Assembly: GCA_965178525.1 (NCBI GenBank)
Contig: CBCXVS010000202.1
Coordinates: 1-14,701 of the forward strand
Direction: 5' to 3'
Source of the DNA: CBCXVS01 sp965178525
GTDB taxonomy: Bacteria > Tectomicrobia > Entotheonellia > Entotheonellales > Entotheonellaceae
Length of the DNA stretch: 14,701 nucleotides
A program made the position numbers and the translations under genes. The stretch's first letter is position 1; each line of letters starts with the position of its first letter. The notes beneath the pieces were generated by a model, which was not told the DNA's origin, did no database searches, and saw nothing but the letters and a program-made list of their open reading frames with translations. Below are positions 6,256 through 12,070 of this stretch, piece after piece.

Positions 6256-6531
6256 ATGCCTCGCTCAACGGAAATGTTTTTGTCCCCCTGGCAAGCGGCC
6301 GATTACGCCGGCCTCAAAATTGAGGCCATCTATGAACTTCTGGAATCAGGCGAGATTGCCGCCGATAAAGTGGACGGACGCTGGCGTGTGAGAAAATCGG
6401 TCATGGATGCCTGGCTCGATGCCGACGTGTCGCCGGAAGAACTGGGGAAGCTCGCTCCGAAGCTCCGGCATCTGACGGAGGAACAGGCGCGTCAGATCTT
6501 GAAGGAAGAAGGACTGAGGACTGAGGACTGA
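6256..6531 (+). CDS. Small helix-turn-helix protein of the excisionase/MerR-like HTH_17 type
   Basis: A 91-residue protein. Residues 8-53 (SPWQAADYAGLK, then IEAIYELLESGEIAADKVDGRW and RVRKSVMDAWL, given in pieces) form a winged helix-turn-helix of the DNA-binding excisionase type: helix, LK-x-x-A-I-Y recognition helix, then a wing and a V-x-K-S-x-x-D-A-W-L helix. The C-terminal part is acidic and helical (SPEELGKLAPKLRHLTEEQARQILKEEG). I start at the ATG at 6256, preceded by AAGGAG at 6239-6244; a longer in-frame reading from 6166 has no ribosome site and unlikely composition. The last six residues (GLRTED) and the TGA stop are encoded by the GGACTGA heptanucleotide repeat that begins at 6511. 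No integrase is adjacent, so a role as chromosomal regulator or adaptor is as likely as phage excision. Confidence 0.8.
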   Translation: MPRSTEMFLSPWQAADYAGLKIEAIYELLESGEIAADKVDGRWRVRKSVMDAWLDADVSPEELGKLAPKLRHLTEEQARQILKEEGLRTED

Positions 6532-6542
6532 GGACTGAGGAC
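6511..6542. repeat. Heptanucleotide tandem repeat (GGACTGA) x4
   Basis: Four exact copies at 6511-6538 followed by a partial GGAC (6539-6542). The first three copies are read as GLRTED-stop at the end of the helix-turn-helix gene; the fourth is outside it. Confidence 0.95.
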
Positions 6543-6549
6543 GCGTTCG

Positions 6550-6577
6550 ATTGCGGATTGCGGATTGCGGATTGCGG
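6550..6577. repeat. Heptanucleotide tandem repeat (ATTGCGG) x4
   Basis: Four exact copies in direct continuation of the GGACTGA array, 7 bases after it. The unit is one base away from the AATGCGG unit found after mlaC at 14167-14190 and 14301-14324. The remainder of the gap up to 6734 carries a lone TACAAT (6672-6677), a possible -10 box without a good -35. Confidence 0.95.
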
Positions 6578-6734
6578 AATAGAGGAAAAATAGGAGGGAT
6601 AAAGTGCCAAGGGGAAAACGGCAGGGCCGGGCAATGATGTGAATGGGCTAGGGTGCGGCGCGGTTCTGCGTTACAATAACGGCCGTACGCTTGAGTACCT
6701 GGACACACGCAGCTTCACCTGCAGGAGAACACCC

Positions 6735-8039
6735 ATGGCATTTACGCAATCTCCCCGTCATCGCGAGTTGATGGTGCAAGCTCAGAACTATTTTCCCGGC
6801 GCCTCGAACGGCAATGGGGCGCTGTCGCCAGAGACCGGTTTCGTGATTGCCTCCGGGCAAGGCTCCCACGTCTATGACCCGGAAGGCCATGTTTGGCTGG
6901 ACTACTTACTGGGCTCCGGGCCGATGATTCTCGGCCATGCGCATCCGCACGTCGTGGCTGCGGTGCAGGAGCAACTGACGCGCGGCACGACCTTCTTTTA
7001 CTTGAACGATAAGGCCATCGAGCTGGCTGGCGCCGTGATTGAGGCGATGGATTGCGCCGATCAGGTTCGCTTTACCTCCACCGGGACGGAGGCGACCTTT
7101 TTTGCCTTACGGATCGCCCGGGTTTTCCGGGGCCGGGACAAAATTCTCAAGTTTGAAGGCGGTTATCACGGCAGCCACGACTACGCCATGATGAACGTCG
7201 AAGGCCAGGAGCCGCAAGACTATCCGCAGGCGATTCGCGGTTCGGCGGGTATTCCGAAAAGTCTGGAGCAAGAGGTCCTGATCGCGATCGCGCCGTATAA
7301 CGATATCGCGCAGACCACGGCCATTATCGAACAATACCACGACGACCTGGCTGCTGTCATCGTCGAGCCCTTCCAACGCATTTTGCCACCCGTGCCGGGT
7401 TTTCTCGCGGGGCTGCGCGAGGTGACCGCGCACTATAGCATCCCCCTGATTTTCGATGAAGTCGTCACCGGTTTTCGCTTTGCGTATGGTGGCGCGCAGG
7501 AATACTACGGCGTGACGCCGGATGTCGCGACCATCGGTAAAATTGTCGGGGGTGGTTATCCGCTGGCTGCCGTGGTGGGCAAACACGACATCATGACGAG
7601 CTTTGCCAGCCCGGACCAGGACGGCCGCATCGTGGGGCAAGTCGGTACCCTCAATGGCAACCCGATAGCCGCTGCGGCCGGGCTTGCCACCCTCGAAGTG
7701 TTACGGCAACCGGGAAGTTACGAGCGTTTACACGAGGTCGGCCGGAAAGTACGGGCGCAACTGGTGGCGACCCTGCAGGAACACCGGGTGGCCGGGCAAG
7801 TCGTGGGTGATGGCCCGATCTTTCAGATCCTGTTTACCGAGCAGGAAACGGTGCAGACGTATCGGGCGGCCCTCGACGTGGATACGCACAAGCAGCGTGT
7901 CTTTCACGATGCGTTACTGCAGCATGGCGTGTTGAAGTCGCTCTCCAAGGGATATATTTCGCTGGTGCATAGCGACGCGGATCTGGAGCAAACTGCCCAG
8001 GTATTCGATGCCGCTATGGCAGACGTCGCCGCCTTGTAA
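6735..8039 (+). CDS. Glutamate-1-semialdehyde aminomutase-like class-III aminotransferase
   Basis: A 434-residue PLP-dependent enzyme of fold type I, class III. Blocks in order: GSHVYDPEGHVWLDYLLGSG and PMILGHAHPHV (about 48-80), STGTEATFFALRIAR (about 116-130, phosphate-binding), KFEGGYHGSHDY (about 139-150), IVEPFQ, IFDEVVTGFRF (about 239-249, with the Asp that contacts the pyridine ring) and TIGKIVGGGYPLAAVVG with the PLP lysine at K269. Length and K position are close to HemL (GSA-2,1-aminomutase). However, the segment GTTFFYLNDKAIELAGAV replaces the usual HemL G-x-P-T-x-x-E region and the VNSGTEA motif is TSTGTEA, so this is more likely a paralogous aminotransferase or aminomutase than the tetrapyrrole enzyme. 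The ATG at 6735 has AGGAG at 6723-6727. No tetrapyrrole genes are nearby. Confidence 0.87.
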   Translation: MAFTQSPRHRELMVQAQNYFPGASNGNGALSPETGFVIASGQGSHVYDPEGHVWLDYLLGSGPMILGHAHPHVVAAVQEQLTRGTTFFYLNDKAIELAGAVIEAMDCADQVRFTSTGTEATFFALRIARVFRGRDKILKFEGGYHGSHDYAMMNVEGQEPQDYPQAIRGSAGIPKSLEQEVLIAIAPYNDIAQTTAIIEQYHDDLAAVIVEPFQRILPPVPGFLAGLREVTAHYSIPLIFDEVVTGFRFAYGGAQEYYGVTPDVATIGKIVGGGYPLAAVVGKHDIMTSFASPDQDGRIVGQVGTLNGNPIAAAAGLATLEVLRQPGSYERLHEVGRKVRAQLVATLQEHRVAGQVVGDGPIFQILFTEQETVQTYRAALDVDTHKQRVFHDALLQHGVLKSLSKGYISLVHSDADLEQTAQVFDAAMADVAAL

Positions 8040-8070
8040 ACGTCCATCGTACGCGGCGTGCACGCGGCAC

Positions 8071-8134
8071 AAAAAACCCCCCGATGGTTGTTGGTCATCG
8101 ACCGTCCCGCAGGTGACGTCACGGGCCATCGGGG
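8071..8134 (-). terminator. Intrinsic terminator with three-way-junction shape
   Basis: On minus-strand RNA CCCCGAUGG (8126-8134) pairs perfectly with CCAUCGGGG (8079-8087), followed by GG and six U (8071-8076). Between the arms are two more hairpins: CCCG...CGGG-type arms at 8106-8109 and 8122-8125, whose loop contains the 10-bp palindrome GTGACGTCAC, and GGUC-GAU-GACC at 8093-8103. The U-tract shows the direction is minus-strand only. Confidence 0.8.
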
Positions 8135-8189
8135 TTACGGTGGTGCCTGGACCCTCCAAGCGACCACCCAGAACTATGGGTAAGCCGGC

Positions 8190-8234
8190 CTAGGAGGCCA
8201 CCACCTCGCAGGTCACCCTAGAATCGCTACTCAT
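8190..8234 (-). CDS. 14-residue peptide MSSDSRVTCEVVAS with very strong ribosome site
   Basis: ATG at 8234, TAG at 8190-8192. The Shine-Dalgarno AAAGGAGGTGGTC matches the 16S rRNA 3' end over about ten contiguous bases and ends 6 bases before the ATG, with the AGGAGG core about 11 bases upstream. The peptide has one cysteine, three acidic residues (counting Asp4 and Glu10 plus none hydrophobic-rich), and no signal or membrane segment. Its last codons (GCC TCC TAG) contain CCTCCT, complementary to its own Shine-Dalgarno. It could be a leader peptide, a regulatory upstream ORF, or a precursor peptide; no modifying enzyme is adjacent. The strength of the ribosome site, not the length of the ORF, is the argument for translation. 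Confidence 0.5.
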   Translation of the reverse strand: MSSDSRVTCEVVAS

Positions 8235-8318
8235 ATATTAGACCACCTCCTTTCACGGCACACTACATATGCGGAGCCAGTATCCGCCTGCCCCTGACCA
8301 ACCGCCGAAAAGTTGGCC

Positions 8319-8594
8319 CCGGGTCCGATCCGCCTTAGCCTGCACCATTACAGGGCTGACAGCGCTTAAAGGCCTGCGTGCGCCTCGACCGGAACAAACT
8401 CTTGCATACATTGTGCACTGAGTTGCATGAGCTTGTCAAGGCGATTGACGCGGATGGGCTCGTGGGTTCTGTCAGTTCTGTGCGGCGAGAGTTTGGGACA
8501 CCTACGGTGTTGACATCACTCATGGCCTCATAACTCCCTGTTTTTCCATCATATCTCGGCCCACGTCCGAGCTGGCTTTGCTACCGCCGTGACG
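8319..8594. other. Intergenic stretch without a supported gene
   Basis: A plus-strand reading frame is open from 8360 to a TAA at 8531-8533, with a possible GTG start at 8378 (51 residues, containing ELHELVKAIDADGLVGS). Composition is protein-like but there is no ribosome site and no family I recognise, so it is not called as a gene; it could be a remnant. The minus-strand frame over the same bases (8335-8523) looks like its shadow. If the structured transcript at 8071-8253 has its own promoter, it should lie in the left part of this stretch. Confidence 0.4.
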
Positions 8595-8627
8595 AAAACG
8601 CCTCAGACAACTCCTGGCTTGGAGGCG
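8595..8627 (-). terminator. Possible intrinsic terminator of the antiporter gene
   Basis: On the minus strand CGCCTC (8622-8627) pairs with GAGGCG (8599-8604) and is followed by four U (8595-8598). The loop is 17 bases. It lies about 40 bases after the antiporter stop codon. The stem is only 6 bp, so the call is moderate. Confidence 0.45.
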
Positions 8628-8665
8628 GTGTATGTTCGCAAATATCACCAAGATGAAGCAAGATG

Positions 8666-9706
8666 TCACTCCCCTATATTTTGGGCATAGCTCAGGATGG
8701 TCACCACGAGGTAGCTGATGATGAGCACCAAGCCAAACGGCCGCTTCAGGGTCGAGCCGGAGACGGAAATGCCAAGACGAAAAACGACGAGGATAAAGAT
8801 CATCGCCGGGAACAGGAAGTGAAAAAAATAAGGCGTGGCAGGCAAGCCGCCAGCGGTGACCGCCGCCGCCGCTCCTGCGACGAACAGCACGTTGAGAATA
8901 TCGGCGCCAATGACGTTGCCGACCGCGAGTTCGCCGTGGCCTTGCCAGGCAGCCGTCACCGCGGTGACGAGTTCCGGGAGGGATGTGCCGAATGCGACCA
9001 GCGTCGCCGCAATCACGCTGGGCGGAATATTGATGCGCAGCGCCGCTTCACGTACAGCGGGAATCAGGATCCACGACGATCCGACCACGATGCCGATGCC
9101 CACAAAAAGTTTGACCAGAACGAGCCAGGACGTGGCGGTGTCCGTGACCCCATCCGCCTCGACCGTTCCGGCTCCCGTCTCGGCATAGGTCCATTGCACC
9201 GTGAGCCACAGGTAGGCAGCCAGCAACAAGAGAAAGACGACGCCGACATATTGGGGTAGACGCCCGCCGGTGACAAAAGTCGTGTGCAACGTGCTGACAG
9301 GCAGACAGGCAAGTACCAGCAACATACCGGCACCAAGCTGGAGCCAGCCCTGCCGATTGACGATGCGCTGATCCAGGGGAAGGGGCGCAATCAGGGCGGC
9401 CAGCCCCAGGATGAGACCCGTATCACAGAGAATAGAGCCGACGGCATTGCCTAAGGCGAGTTCCGCCCTCCCCTTGATCGCGGCTAAAACCGACACGGCC
9501 GCCTCGGGCATCGTCGTGCCCAGACTCACGATCGTGGCGCCAACGAGCACCTTGGGTACGCCCCAGCGCTCCGACAGCGTGACCGCTTCTTCGATGAGCA
9601 GATCCGCCCCCTTACCAATTGCATACAGCGTCACCGCGATCAAAAGAAAAAGCAGCCCCCAATGCAGGGAGGCCATGAGATGTTCAAGCCACTGTTCCAT
9701 ACGCAC
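8666..9706 (-). CDS. yrbG: Na+/Ca2+ antiporter of the CaCA family, YrbG-like
   Basis: A 346-residue inner-membrane cation exchanger with about ten membrane segments in two inverted halves. The two alpha repeats that form the ion site are clear: VGATIVSLGTTMPEAAVSV with GNAVGSILCDTGLILGLAAL (about 55-105) and VIAATLVAFGTSLPELVTAV with GNVIGADILNVLFVAGA (about 229-280). Both G-T-T/S-x-PE motifs with their essential Glu are present. Length is slightly above the ~325 residues of YrbG because of an acidic loop near 175-190 (YAETGAGTVEADGVTDTATS). The GTG at 9706 has GAGAG about 9 bases upstream; an ATG at 9700 (344 residues) is the alternative. It is transcribed away from the mla operon, as E. coli yrbG is from mlaFEDCB, which supports the YrbG name. 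Confidence 0.88.
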   Translation of the reverse strand: MRMEQWLEHLMASLHWGLLFLLIAVTLYAIGKGADLLIEEAVTLSERWGVPKVLVGATIVSLGTTMPEAAVSVLAAIKGRAELALGNAVGSILCDTGLILGLAALIAPLPLDQRIVNRQGWLQLGAGMLLVLACLPVSTLHTTFVTGGRLPQYVGVVFLLLLAAYLWLTVQWTYAETGAGTVEADGVTDTATSWLVLVKLFVGIGIVVGSSWILIPAVREAALRINIPPSVIAATLVAFGTSLPELVTAVTAAWQGHGELAVGNVIGADILNVLFVAGAAAAVTAGGLPATPYFFHFLFPAMIFILVVFRLGISVSGSTLKRPFGLVLIISYLVVTILSYAQNIGE

Positions 9707-9844
9707 CGTATTTCGCTCTCAGCGTCTTCAGATTCATCTTTTCTTACCTTGCACCCTTTACCTTACTGACGTTGATACTATCGCGCAACCCCTGCCGACA
9801 ACGCGACAGCCAGGGGCGGTCCGGGGCGCACTCCCCGCGCCGTA

Positions 9845-9870
9845 GGCCTTGCTGGCGCGCCAGCAAGGCC
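9845..9870. repeat. Perfect 26-bp palindrome upstream of the mla operon
   Basis: The half-site GGCCTTGCTGGCG (9845-9857) is followed without gap by its exact reverse complement (9858-9870). Any transcript from either strand could fold it as a hairpin, and as DNA it could be a protein site. Nothing else in the window has this symmetry. Confidence 0.9.
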
Positions 9871-9875
9871 AAGAA

Positions 9876-9925
9876 CAAGGCGGGAGAATTTCTTCTAGCC
9901 TCGCCTTGCCAGCTTTATTTTTTTT
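9876..9925 (+). terminator. Hairpin followed by T8, possible attenuator or leader terminator before mla
   Basis: CAAGGCG (9876-9882) and CGCCTTG (9902-9908) form a 7-bp stem, followed after 5 bases by TTTATTTTTTTT (9914-9925). CAAGGC/GCCTTG also occur in the adjacent palindrome, so alternative pairings are possible. The T-run is on the plus strand, where there is no upstream gene, which suggests a leader transcript of the mla operon or an unannotated small RNA. Confidence 0.45.
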
Positions 9926-10057
9926 GTAGACAATATGCATCATTAGGGCTTTGTTCAGTATATTATGAAGGCGTTGCAATGGGTTCTGCCTCTCATCCTA
10001 TGTGTAGGATTGAAGGAGGCAGCGGACAATACTGACGACAACACGACGGTCATCTGT
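9926..10057 (+). promoter_or_regulatory. AT-rich region, probable mla promoter zone
   Basis: AT-rich stretch after the T8 run with TATATT (9959-9964), five of six matches to a -10 box, but no good -35 at 16-18 bases. An AAGGAGG at 10011-10017 region has no start codon at a useful distance in the mlaE frame, so the mlaE start remains the least certain in the operon. Confidence 0.3.
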
Positions 10058-10828
10058 ATGCTGCTCATGCTTGAACGCCTCGGCACCGCCGTGCTGAGCC
10101 TGGTGACGTATCTCGGTCGCCTCGGCCTGTTTGTTGGGCAGGGGGTCGGTCTCGTTTTCATTCCACCGCTGAAAGTGCGGCGCATCATCAGACAGGTACA
10201 CTTCATCGGTGTGCGTTCCTTGTTGGTCATTGTCCTGACGGGGCTTTTTACCGGCGCCGTGCTGGCCCTGCAAGGATATTACACGCTGAAGCGGTTTGGC
10301 TCCGAAGGATTTCTCGGCTCGGCTGTGGCGCTGAGTCTGATCACCGAGCTGGGACCTGTCTTAGCGGCACTGATGGTCACGGGCCGAGCGGGATCTGCCC
10401 TCGCCGCCGAAATCGGCATCATGCGCATTACCGAGCAAATCGATGCCCTCGAAGTCATGGCGCTCAATCCCATGCGGTATTTGGTCGTCCCGAATGTGCT
10501 GGCCGGCACCTTCGTCATGCCGCTGCTTGGAGCCATCTTTGCCGTCGTCGGCATCTACGGCGGATATCTGGTCGGCGTGCTGCTCTTAGGTGTCAGTAGC
10601 GGCACGTACTTTCGCGGCATGGTCAGCGCCGTCGATATGTCCGATATCACCACGGGCATCTACAAGGCCTTGACCTTCGGATTCCTGATTGCCCTGATTT
10701 GTTGTTACAAAGGGTATCATGCCGGCTACGGCGCCGAGGGCGTCGGCCAGGCGACGACCGAGGCCGTTGTATGGGCCTCCGTGACGATATTGGTGATGGA
10801 CTACTTTCTCAATTCGGTGCTACTGTGA
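10058..10828 (+). CDS. mlaE: MlaE-type phospholipid ABC transporter permease
   Basis: A 256-residue inner-membrane permease of the MlaE/YrbE family, normal length. With MlaF it powers movement of phospholipids between the inner membrane and periplasmic MlaD. Visible: N-terminal interfacial helix with LERLGTAVLSLVTYLGRLG, five or so membrane helices, the family signature LITELGPVLAALMVTGRAGSALAAEIG (shown in pieces: LITELGPVLAALM, VTGRAGSALAAEIG) followed by IMRITEQIDALEVMALNPMRYLVVP, the cytoplasmic coupling region. I chose the ATG at 10058; the next ATG at 10067 and an upstream ATG at 9965 are open in the same frame. The upstream extension (to 9965) is unlike the family. It overlaps mlaF by four bases. 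Confidence 0.92.
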   Translation: MLLMLERLGTAVLSLVTYLGRLGLFVGQGVGLVFIPPLKVRRIIRQVHFIGVRSLLVIVLTGLFTGAVLALQGYYTLKRFGSEGFLGSAVALSLITELGPVLAALMVTGRAGSALAAEIGIMRITEQIDALEVMALNPMRYLVVPNVLAGTFVMPLLGAIFAVVGIYGGYLVGVLLLGVSSGTYFRGMVSAVDMSDITTGIYKALTFGFLIALICCYKGYHAGYGAEGVGQATTEAVVWASVTILVMDYFLNSVLL

Positions 10829-11589
10829 AGGCTACACGTCCATTGCTGCAGGCATGCGCGCTGTATAAACGCTTCGGGACACAGGCCGTTCTCAATGGAT
10901 TGAATCTGGACATCTATCGCGGCGAAGTCCTTGCCATCGTGGGGCGCAGCGGCACCGGCAAAAGTGTCTTGCTGAAGCATCTCATCGGCTTGCTGCGGCC
11001 GGATAGCGGCAAGGTGCTGGTAGAGGGGGAAGAACTACTCCGGGCCCGCGGCCGGCATCTGGCACAGCTGCGCGAGCGTTTCGGCATGCTGTTTCAAGGC
11101 GGCGCTCTTTTCGATTCCTTCACGGTTGCCGAAAATATCGCCTTCCCCCTGCGCGAAAAGACCGCGATGCCGGCGCGGGAAATCCAGGCCGTGGTCACGG
11201 CCATGTTAGGTGATGTCGGTCTCGAAGGGATGGAAGACAAATTCCCCGCTGAGCTGAGCGGCGGCATGCGCAAACGGGTCGCCCTGGCCCGGGCCCTGGC
11301 CCACAAGCCGGACATTCTCCTGTTTGACGAGCCTACGACGGGTCTTGATCCGATCTTGGTCCGGTCCATTCATCAACTCATTTCCGATACGCAGGCCCAA
11401 TTCGGCTATACGGCCGTCATTGTCAGCCATGAAATTCCGCGTATTTTTGACGTCGCATCGCGCGTGGCCATGTTGCACGACGGGGTGATCATTGAAGCCG
11501 CTCCACCCGACGCGTTTCAACGCTCAACCCATCCGGTTGTGCAACAACTCATTACCGGCCATCTCGAAGGTCCCCTGCAGGTTACCTAA
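10825..11589 (+). CDS. mlaF: MlaF-type phospholipid ABC transporter ATP-binding protein
   Basis: A 254-residue ABC ATPase. Walker A GRSGTGKS (40-47), Q-loop Q91 in FGMLFQGGALFDSFTVAENIAFPLRE-type sequence, signature LSGGMRKRVALARAL (144-158), Walker B ILLFDEPTTGLDP (164-176) and switch His in VSHE (H202) are all intact, so it should be active. The GGALFDSFTVxENIAFPLRE block is typical of MlaF. Start: the GTG at 10825 overlaps the mlaE TGA (GTGA), classic translational coupling; a longer reading from 10699 runs through mlaE in another frame and is rejected. It energises the MlaE dimer on the cytoplasmic side. The stop is followed 30 bp later by mlaD. Confidence 0.93.
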   Translation: MKATRPLLQACALYKRFGTQAVLNGLNLDIYRGEVLAIVGRSGTGKSVLLKHLIGLLRPDSGKVLVEGEELLRARGRHLAQLRERFGMLFQGGALFDSFTVAENIAFPLREKTAMPAREIQAVVTAMLGDVGLEGMEDKFPAELSGGMRKRVALARALAHKPDILLFDEPTTGLDPILVRSIHQLISDTQAQFGYTAVIVSHEIPRIFDVASRVAMLHDGVIIEAAPPDAFQRSTHPVVQQLITGHLEGPLQVT

Positions 11590-11619
11590 AGCGTGAACAC
11601 TACACGTACTGGAGATCGC

Positions 11620-12060
11620 ATGAAGCGGTTCAACCTTCAAATCATCGTTGGCCTATTCGTCATCGTGGGTTTACTGGCCCTGGCCTATCTGTCGGTGCAC
11701 CTGGGCGAACTTTCTTGGGGACAAGGCAATTCATACCCGGTCACGGCCGTGTTCCCCACGGTTACCGGCTTGCAACGCGGCGCGGCCATCGAAATCGCTG
11801 GGGTCCGGGTGGGCCGTGTGGAACAGATCGTCTTGGAGGACTACGAAGCGGTGGTGACCCTGCGCCTGCAAGGGGAGGTGCAGCTCCAAGAAGACGTGAT
11901 TGCGTCGATTCGGACACGGGGTCTGATTGGGGAAAAATATATTCGGATTACGCCGGGAGGATCGGAAAAGCTGATTGTGGCCGGCGGACGTATTCGGGAT
12001 GTTGAAACCCCGCTGGATATTGAAGACATGATCAGCCAAGTCATTCAAGGCAAAATCTGA
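11620..12060 (+). CDS. mlaD: MlaD-type MCE-domain protein
   Basis: A 146-residue inner-membrane-anchored protein with one N-terminal membrane helix (about 6-28) and a single MCE domain (about 38-113) facing the periplasm. Family marks: FPTVTGLQRGAAIEIAGVRVGRVEQI (split here as FPTVTGLQRGAAIEIAG and VRVGRVEQI) and the strand GLIGEKYIRITPGG (101-114). MlaD forms a hexameric ring through which lipids pass. Slightly short compared with E. coli MlaD (183) because the C-terminal extension is minimal, ending in a short helix after PLDIEDMISQV. I start at the ATG at 11620 (GGAG 6 bases upstream) rather than the GTG at 11593. It is followed after 10 bp by the TolC-like gene. Confidence 0.92.
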   Translation: MKRFNLQIIVGLFVIVGLLALAYLSVHLGELSWGQGNSYPVTAVFPTVTGLQRGAAIEIAGVRVGRVEQIVLEDYEAVVTLRLQGEVQLQEDVIASIRTRGLIGEKYIRITPGGSEKLIVAGGRIRDVETPLDIEDMISQVIQGKI

Positions 12061-12070
12061 GAGGACAGCT

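Larger units (their letters stand above)
8071..8253 (-). ncRNA. Structured small transcript with internal 14-codon ORF and intrinsic terminator (candidate)
   Basis: Read on the minus strand, this stretch shows in order: a near-perfect Shine-Dalgarno AAAGGAGGTGGTC (8241-8253), a 14-codon ORF (8190-8234), a hairpin with arms 8177-8181 and 8166-8170 extended by a G-U-containing pair 8187-8190/8162-8165, a 7-bp long-range helix between 8199-8205 and 8139-8145 that encloses that hairpin, and then a 9-bp helix (8126-8134/8079-8087) holding two further hairpins (8106-8125 and 8093-8103), followed by U6. The density of exact complementarity is well above what neighbouring intergenic DNA shows. I cannot name the family. 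The 5' end is unknown; a hairpin at 8296-8302/8312-8318 lies further upstream and no clear promoter is visible. It is convergent with the aminotransferase gene. Confidence 0.6.

Noticed and set aside
2654..8066. The 13-mer CGGCGTGCACGCG occurs at 2654-2666 and again at 8054-8066
   Set aside because: The second copy is not part of a comparable hairpin and the flanks differ; the palindromic GTGCAC core makes a coincidence plausible.
8360..8533. Plus-strand 51-codon frame with possible GTG start at 8378
   Set aside because: Composition is protein-like but there is no ribosome site, no recognised motif and the length is close to chance expectation; described in the intergenic entry only.
9758..10035. 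Open frames on both strands across the antiporter/mla gap
   Set aside because: They read through palindromes and a T8 run, have no ribosome site and end inside regulatory DNA; not genes.
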